A stretch of DNA of 64,000 nt from Natrinema zhouii (GTDB lineage: Archaea > Halobacteriota > Halobacteria > Halobacteriales > Natrialbaceae). Under the pieces are notes generated by a model. It was not told where the DNA came from. It saw only the letters and a list, made by a program, of their open reading frames with translations, and made no database searches. A program made the translations under genes and the position numbers. Below, one piece after another: positions 26,668 through 34,841 of the stretch; positions within the stretch are counted from its first letter, which is position 1; the number at the start of each line of letters is the position of its first letter. The stretch spans positions 401,324 through 465,323 of the forward strand of contig NZ_CP084883.1 in assembly GCF_013456555.2 (NCBI RefSeq), read 5' to 3'.

Positions 26668-27837
26668 ATGTCGCAGGTACACCTCGCAGGAACAGGCATG
26701 ACTTCGTTTGGATCGCATCCCGGTCGGACGGGCAGGGACATGTTCGCGAGCGCCGGGCTCGAGGCCCTCGAAGACGCCGGCGTTCCGGCTGCGGACGTCG
26801 ACGAACTCTTCTACGGCAACTTCGTCGGCACCCTCTCGGAACGACAGGGACACCAGGGCCCGCTCATGGCGGAGGCGCTCGGAACGACCGTTCCGTCACG
26901 ACGGATCGAAAGCGCGTGTGCCTCGAGTGGGCTCGCGGTCCACGACGCCGTTCGTGCGATTGGGAGCGGCGACGCCGACGTCGTCGTCGCCGGCGGAATG
27001 GAGCGGATGACGAACATGGGAACCGCCGGTGCCACCGATGGGCTGGCCAGGGCGGCTGACGACCTCTACGAGGTCCGGTCCGGCGTCACCTTCCCGGGTG
27101 CGTACGCGCTGATGGCGCGAGCGTACTTCGACGAGTACGGCGGCACTCACGAGGACCTCGCCCACATCGCGGTCAAAAATCACGACAACGCGCTCGTCAA
27201 CGATCACGCTCACCTCCAACAGGAGATCACGGTCGCGGAGGCGCTCGAAGCGCCCGAGATCGCGGCTCCGTTCGGCCTGTACGATGCCTGTCCGATCAGC
27301 GACGGTGCAGCCGCACTCGTGTTGATGTCCCCGGCGTACGCTGCGGAGCACGACCTCGAGGCCGGCGTTGCGATCACCGGTGCTGGACACGGCGGAGATA
27401 CGATGGCGCTTCACGATCGGCCGACGCTCTCGCGGACACCCGCTACTCGGGAGGCCGCCGAGGCGGCTTACGACGACGCCAGTATCGATCCGGACGACGT
27501 CGCCATCGCCGAAGTCCACGACTGCTTTACGATCGCGGAGGTCTTCGCCCTCGAGGCGCTCGGGATGTATAGGGGCGGCAAGGCGATCGGGGCGGCTCGC
27601 CGCGGCGAGACGCGCCGTGACGGGGAGTTGCCGGTCAATCTCTCCGGCGGACTGAAAGCGAAGGGCCATCCCGTTGGCGCGACCGGGGCCGCACAGGTGG
27701 CGGCCGTGGCCACGCTGCTCGACGGAAGCCATCCGCGCGCCGGGGCCGTCGCCGACGACGCGACGATCGGCGTCGCCCAGAACGCCGGCGGCACGGTCGC
27801 CAGTGCGACCGTTCACGTCCTGGAGGTGATGGAATAA
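26668..27837 (+). CDS. Thiolase family acetyl-CoA acyltransferase
   Basis: The 389-residue protein is of the archaeal/SCP-x thiolase type. The acylated Cys lies in RIESACASSGLA, the catalytic His in EVHDCFTIAE, and the last loop is GGLKAKGHPVGATGAAQ. The C-terminal CxG motif of classical thiolases is replaced by NAGGTVAS, as usual in this subgroup. It cleaves 3-ketoacyl-CoA. The stop overlaps the DUF35 start (ATAATGA), and such thiolases normally act as complexes with the DUF35 partner. Confidence 0.93.
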   Translation: MSQVHLAGTGMTSFGSHPGRTGRDMFASAGLEALEDAGVPAADVDELFYGNFVGTLSERQGHQGPLMAEALGTTVPSRRIESACASSGLAVHDAVRAIGSGDADVVVAGGMERMTNMGTAGATDGLARAADDLYEVRSGVTFPGAYALMARAYFDEYGGTHEDLAHIAVKNHDNALVNDHAHLQQEITVAEALEAPEIAAPFGLYDACPISDGAAALVLMSPAYAAEHDLEAGVAITGAGHGGDTMALHDRPTLSRTPATREAAEAAYDDASIDPDDVAIAEVHDCFTIAEVFALEALGMYRGGKAIGAARRGETRRDGELPVNLSGGLKAKGHPVGATGAAQVAAVATLLDGSHPRAGAVADDATIGVAQNAGGTVASATVHVLEVME

Positions 27838-28223
27838 TGACTGCTGCCACCGACGGTGGGTACGACGAGTTCCTCGACGCGCTCGCGGATGGAGACGGAT
27901 ACTTCTACGCCTGCTCGAACGGGCACGGCCTGCTTCCGCCGCGGCAGGCCTGTCCGCACTGCGGCGACCGTGAGTTAGCACGCCGGGAACTGCCACGGAC
28001 GGGAACGATCGTTACCCACACGACGGTCTCCGTTCCGACGCCGCAGTTCGACGACGATGCACCCTACGTCACTGCTATCGTCGAATTCGGACAGGTACGG
28101 CTCACGGGGATCGTCCGAAGGGTCGACCGTGACGACGTCGCGATCGAACAGCGCGTCACTGCGACTGTCGAACCGAGCGAGACGACGGGCGATCGGACGA
28201 TCACGTTCCGTCCAGCGCAGTAA
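27837..28223 (+). CDS. Zn-ribbon OB-fold (DUF35) thiolase partner
   Basis: The 128-residue protein begins with a short helix and a rubredoxin-like zinc ribbon, FYACSNGHGLLPPRQACPHC, then an OB fold (TIVTHTTVSVPTPQF, VRLTGIVRR). DUF35 proteins bridge thiolases or HMG-CoA synthases in archaea and help pass CoA intermediates. The first knuckle has one Cys and a nearby His rather than two Cys. It overlaps the thiolase stop, and the thioesterase follows 10 nt later. Confidence 0.9.
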   Translation: MTAATDGGYDEFLDALADGDGYFYACSNGHGLLPPRQACPHCGDRELARRELPRTGTIVTHTTVSVPTPQFDDDAPYVTAIVEFGQVRLTGIVRRVDRDDVAIEQRVTATVEPSETTGDRTITFRPAQ

Positions 28224-28233
28224 CACGAATCGA

Positions 28234-28656
28234 ATGGCCCACACTACCGACATCACCGTCGATTGGGGAGATACCGACGCCGGCGGGCTCATCTACTACC
28301 CGCGATTCTTCCACTTCGTGGTCGTCGGGCTGAACGACTACTTCACTCCGGCCGTCGACGGCGGCCATCCGATGGAGGCCTACCGATCGGACGGGTATCT
28401 CCTCCCCGCAGTCGAGGCGTCGGCATCGTTTCACTCGCCGCTTCGAGCCGGCGACGACGCGACCATCGAGACGACCGTCGTCCGAATCGGCGACACCTCG
28501 CTTACGGTGGCGTTTTCGGTCACGCACCGGTCGAGTGGCGAAGCGGCCGCCGACGGCGAGGTGTCGTTCGTTTTCGTCGATTCCGATTTCGAGCCGGCGT
28601 CGTTGCCCGAGTCGTTCTACGACTGCGTCCGCAAACGCGGCGACGCGAACGAGTGA
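28234..28656 (+). CDS. Acyl-CoA thioesterase (4HBT/YbgC-type hotdog)
   Basis: Start is ATG 28234 (MAHTTDITVDWGDTDAGG, 140 residues). The longer upstream frame lies inside the DUF35 gene and is Arg/Ser-rich shadow. The motif WGDTDAGGLIYYPRFF matches the 4-hydroxybenzoyl-CoA thioesterase signature, with Asp15 as the catalytic acid. A single hotdog domain fills the length. It would hydrolyse an acyl-CoA to recycle CoA. It closes the plus-strand thiolase operon. Confidence 0.9.
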   Translation: MAHTTDITVDWGDTDAGGLIYYPRFFHFVVVGLNDYFTPAVDGGHPMEAYRSDGYLLPAVEASASFHSPLRAGDDATIETTVVRIGDTSLTVAFSVTHRSSGEAAADGEVSFVFVDSDFEPASLPESFYDCVRKRGDANE

Positions 28657-28759
28657 GAGCTGGCCTCGAAAAGTGACGAAACACTAGCTATCCACGGAAC
28701 GGGCGTCAAATACTGCGACAGAGAATAGTGACTCACTCGAGTGAGTCCTCGCGATCCGA

Positions 28760-30397
28760 CTACAGGTCGTGTTTTGCCTGTTCTTTCTCCCGGAGTTCGA
28801 CGCGGCGGATCTTCCCGCTCGAGGTTTTCGGGAGTTCGTCCGTGAACTCGATCCGACGGGGATACTTGTAGGGAGCCGTTTCTTCTTTCATGAACGCCTG
28901 GATCTCGTCTTTCAGTTCGTCGCTGCTCTCGTAGTCCTCGGCGAGGATCACGTAGGCCTTGACGACGTTGCCGCGTTCTTCGTGTGGGCTGTCGACCACG
29001 GCGGCTTCGGCGACGGCATCGTGGCTAACGAGCGCGTCCTCGACCTCGAACGGACCGATCCGGTAGCCAGAGGAGATGATGATATCGTCGGCCCGTCCCT
29101 CGAAGAAGAAGTAGCCGTCCTCGTCCCGGGAGGCGAGGTCACCGGTCCGGTAGTACTCGCCCGAGAGCTTCTGCTCGTCGAGTTCCGGCTTCTCGTAGTA
29201 GCCGTCGAAGATCGCCGGCGAGTCGACCGGAACGGCGATCTCACCGATCTCGCCGATTTCGACCTCTTCCTCGTCGTCGACGTCGATGATCGTCGCGCCG
29301 ACGCCGGGGGTTGGCTTGCCCATACTTCCGGACTTGATCTCGATACCAGGGTAGTTCGTCACGAGCGCGACGGTTTCGGTCTGGCCGTAGCCGTCGCGCG
29401 GAGTGACGCCCCACGCGTCCCGGATACGTTCGATCGGCTCGCGGTTGAGCGGTTCACCCGCCGAGAGCGTGTCGGTTAGCTGGACGTCGTACGCCTCGAG
29501 GTCGGCGTTCGCGAACATCCGGTACTGGGTCGGGACGGAACAAAGCTTGGTAATGCCCTCTTCCTCGAGGATTTCGAGGAACGTTTCGGGCTCGAACTCT
29601 CCGTCGTAGATGAGCTGGGTCGCACCGGTCGTCAGACCCACACCGACCGGGCTCCAGAACCACTTCGCCCAGCCGGTCCCGGTCGTCGCCCACAGCAGTT
29701 CGTCCTCGAGGTCGGTCTCCTCGTCGATACCCCACCAGTACGGCGCGTTGATGCGATTGAAGCAGTACTGCCAGCGGTGTTTGTGCAAGACCGGCTTCGG
29801 TTGCCCGGTCGTCCCGCTGGTATAGTTGATCGTCATCGGATCGTCAGCCGTCAGCTCCGGGCCGTCGTAGTCGGTCGATTCGTCAGCCATAACGTCCGTG
29901 GCTGTCATCCAGTTCTCGCCGTGTAGATCCGCCTCGGTACCATCGAGAACGATTACGCGCTCGAGGGGCGTCTCGTCGAGGACCGGCTCGACCATGTCTG
30001 TCAGTGACTCGTGGACGACGATGCTCGTTGCGTTGCAGTCGTTTGCCCGGAATTCGATATCTTTCGAGCGAAGCATCGACGAGCAGGGGACTAACAGCGA
30101 ACCGGTCGCCAGCGCACCGAGCTGAACGGCAAAGGCGTCGGGATGGCGAGGAAAGAGGTGCATGATTCGGTCGCCTTTGCCGACGCCGCTCGCCTCGAGC
30201 CCGTTCGCGAACCGATTCGTGTCGTCCTGGATGTCAGCGTACGTCCGTTCCTCGCGATCGGCGTCGTCGCTCAGAAACCGAACGGCGACTCGATCACCGA
30301 AGTCCTCGGCGTGGTTGGCGACGACCGACGTGATCGTGTACGAATCCGGGATGGCCCACTCGAAGCTCTCCACTTCTGCATCATAGTTTATACCCAT
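28760..30397 (-). CDS. Acyl-CoA synthetase (AMP-forming, medium-chain/acetate type)
   Basis: The 545-residue adenylate-forming enzyme has the P-loop-like motif INYTSGTTGQPKPV, the GYGQTETVALV motif, YRTGDLASRDEDGYFFFEGR and the C-terminal catalytic Lys in LPKTSSGKIRRVELR. It activates a carboxylic acid to its CoA thioester with ATP. Its placement beside beta-oxidation genes and the mutase suggests a short or branched fatty acid as substrate. Confidence 0.94.
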   Translation of the reverse strand: MGINYDAEVESFEWAIPDSYTITSVVANHAEDFGDRVAVRFLSDDADREERTYADIQDDTNRFANGLEASGVGKGDRIMHLFPRHPDAFAVQLGALATGSLLVPCSSMLRSKDIEFRANDCNATSIVVHESLTDMVEPVLDETPLERVIVLDGTEADLHGENWMTATDVMADESTDYDGPELTADDPMTINYTSGTTGQPKPVLHKHRWQYCFNRINAPYWWGIDEETDLEDELLWATTGTGWAKWFWSPVGVGLTTGATQLIYDGEFEPETFLEILEEEGITKLCSVPTQYRMFANADLEAYDVQLTDTLSAGEPLNREPIERIRDAWGVTPRDGYGQTETVALVTNYPGIEIKSGSMGKPTPGVGATIIDVDDEEEVEIGEIGEIAVPVDSPAIFDGYYEKPELDEQKLSGEYYRTGDLASRDEDGYFFFEGRADDIIISSGYRIGPFEVEDALVSHDAVAEAAVVDSPHEERGNVVKAYVILAEDYESSDELKDEIQAFMKEETAPYKYPRRIEFTDELPKTSSGKIRRVELREKEQAKHDL

Positions 30398-30626
30398 ACT
30401 CCGCTAATCATAGCTCGCCGGCTTGAATCTTTTGTTATTCGTGTCATTACATATCATGGGACATGGAACTGTCCCTGGAACTATCCCGTGCTGAGAGCGT
30501 CCCCCAGACCGACAGTCGGACTGAGGCGAAATGCGACGATGTTCCCCGGCCGTCCTTAGCAGGCCGTCTGGGACAGGCAATCGCTCACGGGCATCTCTGA
30601 AGACGCATCGTCAGGTCCAGCAGCGA

Positions 30627-30688
30627 TCCGGTGGACCTGGTTGTGACCGGCCACAGCGAAGTCCGGTGGACCCGGTTGTGACCGGCCA
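30627..30688. repeat. Tandem 27-nt direct repeat upstream of mutase gene
   Basis: The copies 30627-30653 and 30662-30688 match at 26 of 27 positions (one T/C change) with a 35-nt period. Each contains CCGGT and ACCGG arms 13 nt apart. They sit 50-110 nt before the mutase start. A regulator-binding array is plausible. No third copy was seen nearby. Confidence 0.6.
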
Positions 30689-30719
30689 GATACTGGACTA
30701 GGGCAAGACTTTAGAATAG

Positions 30720-30740
30720 TTGTCTGTATACAGTAGACAA
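30720..30740. promoter_or_regulatory. Inverted repeat overlapping the mutase start
   Basis: TTGTCT (30720-30725) and AGACAA (30735-30740) flank GTATACAGT. The inner CTGTATACAG is itself palindromic. The right arm ends on the A of the ATG. An operator or a 5' hairpin is possible. Confidence 0.45.
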
Positions 30741-32437
30741 TGTTCGACGAGCAAGAACTGGCGGATATTTCCCAGCAACGGGAGTCGTGGGAGGAAGACA
30801 CGCTCGAGCCGTTTCTGGAGCGTGGCGAGCGGAAAGAGCGGTTCGCGACGGTTTCGAACCACGAAGTCGATCGTCTCTACACGGCGAACGACATCGCCGA
30901 CCTCGATTTTGACGAGGACCTCGGCTTCCCCGGCGAGCCGCCGTACACTCGGGGGCCGTATCCGACGATGTATCGCGGACGCACGTGGACGATGCGACAG
31001 TTCGCGGGTTTCGGGACCGCCGAGGAGACCAACGAGCGGTTTCACTACCTCATCGACGAAGGGCAAACGGGGCTCTCGACTGCCTTCGACATGCCGTCGC
31101 TCATGGGTCTCGACTCGGACCATCCGATGAGCGAGGGCGAGGTCGGCAAGGAAGGCGTCGCCGTCGATACCCTTCGTGACATGGAAATCCTCTTCGACGA
31201 GATTGACATTAGCGACGTGTCGACCTCGTTCACGATCAACCCTTCGGCGGCTGTCATCTATGCGATGTATATTGCACTGGCCGACCAGCAGGGTATCCCC
31301 CGTGACGAAGTCAAGGGGACCCTTCAGAACGACATGCTCAAGGAGTTCATTGCCCAAAAGGAGTGGGTGATCCCCCCCGATCCCTCCCTCAAAATCGTCA
31401 CGGACACGATCGAGTTCGCCGTCGACGAGACGCCGAACTTTCACCCGGTTTCCATCTCCGGCTATCACATCCGCGAAGCCGGATCGACCGCCGCTCAGGA
31501 GGCCGCGTTCACGCTCGCAGACGGGTTCGCATACGTGGAGGACTGCCTCGAGCGTGGACTCGAGGTCGACGAGTTCGCGCCGCTACTCTCGTTTTTCTTC
31601 AACTCCCACAATTCTATCTTCGAAGAAATCGCAAAATTCCGGGCCTCACGTCGCATCTATGCCCGCATGATGGACGAACGGTACGACGCAGAACGACCCG
31701 AATCGAAGCGGCTGAAATTCCACACACAGACGGCAGGCCAGTCGCTGACTGCCCAGCAGCCCCTGAACAATATCGTCCGCGTTACCATTCAGGCGCTGGC
31801 CGGCGTCCTCGGCGGGACCCAGTCACTGCACACCAACAGCTTCGATGAGGCCCTGGCGCTTCCAAGCGAGAAGGCGGTCCGCGTCGCCCTGCGCACGCAG
31901 CAGATCATCGCCGACGAATCCGGTGCAGCCGACATCGTCGATCCGATGGGTGGCAGTTTCGCGATCGAGAAACTCACGAACGAGATGGAAGCCGAAATCC
32001 TGTCGTACATTGAGGAGATCGAGGAGATCGGTAACGGCTCGATCCGTGACGGAGTCCTCGACGGCATCGACCAGGGGTACTTCCAGCGCGAGATCGGTGA
32101 GGCGAGCTACGAGTACCAACAGCGCGTCGAACACGGTGAGGAGGTCGTCGTCGGCGTCAACAAGTTCACCATCGAGGAGGATACCTCGCCGGACACCCTC
32201 CAGATCGACGAGACGACCCGTGAGCGTCAACTCGCCCGACTCGAGCGTGTCAAAGACGAACGCAACGACGAGGAAGTCGACGCGACACTGTCTGCGCTGT
32301 CGGACGCCATCGAGAACGAGGAAAACGTCATGCCGTACATCGTCGACGCCGTGAAAGCGTACGTCTCGATGGGCGAAATCATGCAGGTCTTCGAGGACCA
32401 CCACGGCGCGTATCAGGAGGAACTCTCACCCGTCTGA
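30740..32437 (+). CDS. Methylmalonyl-CoA mutase large (catalytic) subunit
   Basis: The 565-residue protein has only the substrate-binding TIM barrel (RTWTMRQFAGFGTAEETN, GLSTAFDMPSLMGLDSDHP, HTQTAGQSLTAQQP) and no B12-binding domain. This is the usual archaeal split arrangement. The enzyme converts (R)-methylmalonyl-CoA to succinyl-CoA, the end of propionyl-CoA breakdown. The partner B12 subunit is not intact here; a C-terminal relic lies at 32719-32940, followed by a MeaB relic. Function therefore requires a B12 subunit from elsewhere. Upstream lie direct repeats and an inverted repeat over the start. Confidence 0.93.
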   Translation: MFDEQELADISQQRESWEEDTLEPFLERGERKERFATVSNHEVDRLYTANDIADLDFDEDLGFPGEPPYTRGPYPTMYRGRTWTMRQFAGFGTAEETNERFHYLIDEGQTGLSTAFDMPSLMGLDSDHPMSEGEVGKEGVAVDTLRDMEILFDEIDISDVSTSFTINPSAAVIYAMYIALADQQGIPRDEVKGTLQNDMLKEFIAQKEWVIPPDPSLKIVTDTIEFAVDETPNFHPVSISGYHIREAGSTAAQEAAFTLADGFAYVEDCLERGLEVDEFAPLLSFFFNSHNSIFEEIAKFRASRRIYARMMDERYDAERPESKRLKFHTQTAGQSLTAQQPLNNIVRVTIQALAGVLGGTQSLHTNSFDEALALPSEKAVRVALRTQQIIADESGAADIVDPMGGSFAIEKLTNEMEAEILSYIEEIEEIGNGSIRDGVLDGIDQGYFQREIGEASYEYQQRVEHGEEVVVGVNKFTIEEDTSPDTLQIDETTRERQLARLERVKDERNDEEVDATLSALSDAIENEENVMPYIVDAVKAYVSMGEIMQVFEDHHGAYQEELSPV

Positions 32438-32451
32438 GTGAGGCAACGACG

Positions 32452-32595
32452 CTAATTCGTCGATCCCTTCCGTGTACGCTCCCGTTCGAGACGGGACACT
32501 TCTGATAGGAGCCTCCACCGATCGGTAATCGCTGACTCCTGTGCTACGTTTTGAATCGCATCGATATTGTCGACGGCCGCTTCGCGGACTGTCAT
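32452..32595 (-). pseudogene. Possible N-terminal relic of a GNAT acetyltransferase
   Basis: A 47-codon frame starts MTVREAAVDNIDAIQNVAQE. This resembles the first strand and helix of haloarchaeal GNAT acetyltransferases. The acetyl-CoA-binding motif is absent. It sits between the mutase gene and the mutase-subunit relic, in a decayed zone. A real small protein is possible but less likely. Confidence 0.3.
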
Positions 32596-32718
32596 GTACT
32601 ACCACTGAGAGTAGCGGAAGTAACCATCTTCACCAGCTCTGAAGCCGGTACCGTCGAGACGATACAACTCCTCTTTCACTTTCGAAAATCTACTGCGTTT
32701 CATCCGGCATTCCGATAG

Positions 32719-32940
32719 CTTGATATTCTCTCGGGCGCTCACGACACGCTCGTTCCAAAGATCATGGACGGCCTCGAGGAGTACGGGGCACTGGAGGACA
32801 CGCTCGTTCTCGTCGGCGGCGTGATCCCCGAAGAGGATCGCGCCGAACTCGAGGCAGCGGGCATTTCGGCAATCTTCGGCCCTGGGACATCGGTCGACGA
32901 AACGATCGAGTTCGTTCGCGAGAACACAGCCGAGCGATGA
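32719..32940 (+). pseudogene. C-terminal relic of methylmalonyl-CoA mutase B12-binding subunit
   Basis: The frame reads LDILSGAHDTLVPKIMDG, then TLVLVGGVIPEEDRAELEAA and ISAIFGPGTSVDETIEF. These are the last two strands and helices of the cobalamin-binding domain, ending at the natural TGA. The N-terminal part with the DxHxxG cobalamin ligand is missing, and a TAG lies immediately upstream. About 73 codons remain of the usual 140 or so. Truncation seems certain. It is followed by the MeaB relic with an ATGA overlap, the normal operon order. Confidence 0.78.
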
Positions 32941-33077
32941 GTACCGACGAGGCTCTGCTCACAGGCGAACATCGCGCCGGCTCGAGTCGTTTCGACTAGC
33001 AAGAACCGCTCGCTGGGCTACCGGGGAGTTCATCTTAGAGCTATTTCCCCACACGGGCGGAGCCGCCGCAGGGCGAT
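32937..33077 (+). pseudogene. N-terminal relic of MeaB-type mutase-associated GTPase
   Basis: ATG 32937 overlaps the TGA of the B12-subunit relic. It reads MSTDEALLTGEHRAGSSRFD, then pieces in other frames (NRSLGYRG, ELFPHTGGAA) that match the N-terminal helices of MeaB/ArgK GTPases. Similarity ends before the P-loop. The IS6-like relic begins about 15 nt later. The gene is broken by frameshifts and truncated. Confidence 0.6.
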
Positions 33078-33089
33078 ACTAATAATATT

Positions 33090-33549
33090 ACTGTCACGAT
33101 CACCGGAAACTGGTCTTGGGAATCTGGTACAATTAATATAGACTCGAAGCAATTCCTACTGTCACAGTCTTTGGACGGCGTGGTACCAATCTAACTGCTG
33201 CGTTTGTGCATGAACTAGCCGAGAAATACGATCTCTTCGAAGTCAAATTGCTCGTCGATGGCTATGGATATCTAATTCCCTCTCTCGATTAGGACTGAGC
33301 GGTCAGTTCGACTACGTCGATCAAAACCTAATCGAAAAGTAGTTTCACACCTTCAAGATACGCGTTGACTGCTTTCATAACTCGTGGGTGGGGAAGTCGG
33401 GTGTGCGTCAGGAACTGACTTGAGCAATTTGTACACTACTATAACGCACAACGGCCGTACCAATCACTCACTGGACAGATACTATTGGAGGTGCTCAACT
33501 AGACTCTGCCACCTGCTCACTTCTCAAACTGGCCTCACTAGACACTGCC
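33090..33549 (+). mobile_element. Decayed IS6-like transposase relic with right end
   Basis: Frames in order read TITGNWSW, IDSK, TVFGRRGTNLTAAFVHELAE, KYDLFEVKLLVDGYGYL, FDYVDQNLIEK then a stop, FHTFKIRVDCFHNSWVG, and finally RPYQSLTGQILLEVLN with a stop near 33502. This is the DDE domain of a haloarchaeal IS6-like transposase with several stops and frameshifts. Two end-like sequences (AGACTCTGCC near 33502-33511, AGACACTGCC near 33540-33549) follow. The N-terminal third is absent. Confidence 0.7.
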
Positions 33550-33617
33550 ATTTTATCGTCGTGATCGCCGGACTATACGACGCGCATGTTTCCTTCTGGA
33601 AGCAGCACTCAAAGTGG

Positions 33618-34193
33618 TCAGTCGTCGGTAACGGTAACCGGTTCCGGCTGCGACCCAACGTGCTTGAGGTGGGCACGGATTGTCGGCGTGGCGAGGTAGC
33701 AGCCATACGCTAAGGCGAGACCGACGGCAAGGTCCGTGAGCCAGTGGATGCCGAGATATAGCGTGGAGGCGAGGATGGTCCCGGTGACCGCCCAACTGCG
33801 CCGTTTGTATCCACTGGGTGCGTGGAGGGACGCAGTCGCGGCGAGGCCAGCGTGTAGGCTCGGAAATGCCTTCTGAAGGGTATCGACATTCTTCATGAAT
33901 GTCTGAACCGGGCCGGTGGATTCATAGAGTACCGGCTCGACGCCTTGCAGGTAGTATCCGGTGACGCCGGCGGGCACGAAATAGAAGAATGGCATGGACA
34001 CAAGGAGGAGAGTCGTGTACGTGGCGACGTAATCAAGTGCTTGAGTGCGGCCGTGGCGATACTTCAAACTAATGTACGTAGCGAGGAGCAGCGCGGGGTA
34101 CACAAGAAGGTAGACGATGACAAACAGCGTGGTTAGGATAAGGTTTGGGTCGGGCTGGAGTACTGCGACGGCGTTTCCCTCAAAAGCGTACAT
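33618..34193 (-). CDS. PAP2 superfamily membrane phosphatase (5'-broken)
   Basis: The 191-residue membrane protein has the PAP2 motifs FPSLHAGLAA and YLGIHWLTDLAVGLALAYG, with several hydrophobic helices (LFVIVYLLVYPALLLATYI). It resembles inositol-phosphotransferase-type PAP2 proteins that act on phospholipid head groups. The frame stays open upstream to ATG 34307 (MRPPLDLRDACYIAVVLVVS) except for one TAG at 34221-34223, which removes a first transmembrane helix. Translation may restart at ATG 34193, or the gene may be inactive. The IS6-like relic lies just downstream. Confidence 0.75.
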   Translation of the reverse strand: MYAFEGNAVAVLQPDPNLILTTLFVIVYLLVYPALLLATYISLKYRHGRTQALDYVATYTTLLLVSMPFFYFVPAGVTGYYLQGVEPVLYESTGPVQTFMKNVDTLQKAFPSLHAGLAATASLHAPSGYKRRSWAVTGTILASTLYLGIHWLTDLAVGLALAYGCYLATPTIRAHLKHVGSQPEPVTVTDD

Positions 34194-34307
34194 GAGGTCT
34201 GTGCGGAGCGGATACGGTGACTATCTGGATGCCATGCCGGCGATACCCGAAACGACGAGTACCACCGCAATGTAACAGGCATCGCGAAGGTCAAGTGGAG
34301 GACGCAT

Positions 34308-34692
34308 CAATCCGGGTATTGAAAATTGTTCTCTAAATACCTATTGGTTATGAAAAAGTAGTGTATCCCACATGAATTGCTCCCGCATTGTCGGAACAGT
34401 GGGCATATGTCGCGAATTAGTGTTGTCGACATTGCTAATAGATAGTGTCCCACATGATCATATTTCATCCTGAATTTATTATATGTAGGGGTGGTGTTAC
34501 CATTGGTAAAGAAATACGGTTACAGGCGCTGATTAGAGACTGGCATTGTCTCAGCCTCGTCCGGCGGTAGCTGTTTCCTTCGGTTCTCTGAACGTTCTGA
34601 GGTTTCTTGCGGAAACTATATTTCGAGTTCTGAACAGTCTCCATCCGCTCTCGAGACAATATACTTATACTATGGGAGGACCGTCTGTCTCT
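34308..34692. other. AT-rich spacer with lipoprotein promoter
   Basis: No convincing gene is seen. The spacer contains two near-repeats of TCCCACATGA (about 34365 and 34453). A TATA-like ATACTTATA at 34661-34669 would serve the small lipoprotein at 34693. Confidence 0.5.
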
Positions 34693-34839
34693 ATGACCAA
34701 TTCAGAACCTCGCCGACGGGACGTTCTCGTCGCGGTCTCGGGAACCTCCCTCCTGCTGGCAGGCTGTACGGAAAGTGACTCGTCGGTCACCGACTACGGG
34801 ACCGCATACGGACGCGAATACGGATCCGGGAACGAGTAA
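34693..34839 (+). CDS. Tiny twin-arginine lipoprotein leader peptide
   Basis: The 48-residue frame reads MTNSEPRRRDVLVAVSGTSL, then a lipobox (LLAGC) and 24 residues rich in Tyr and Gly. The RRRDVL motif and Cys25 are typical of a haloarchaeal Tat lipoprotein. ATG 34672 in the same frame would add seven residues, but the TATA spacing favours 34693. It ends three bases before the beta-helix gene, which lacks a signal of its own. It may be the detached leader of that enzyme, or an independent short lipoprotein. Confidence 0.6.
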   Translation: MTNSEPRRRDVLVAVSGTSLLLAGCTESDSSVTDYGTAYGREYGSGNE

Positions 34840-34841
34840 CT

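Noticed and set aside
30627..30688. Two repeats considered as a short CRISPR array
   Set aside because: Only two copies, an 8-nt spacer and no cas genes; a regulatory repeat is more likely.
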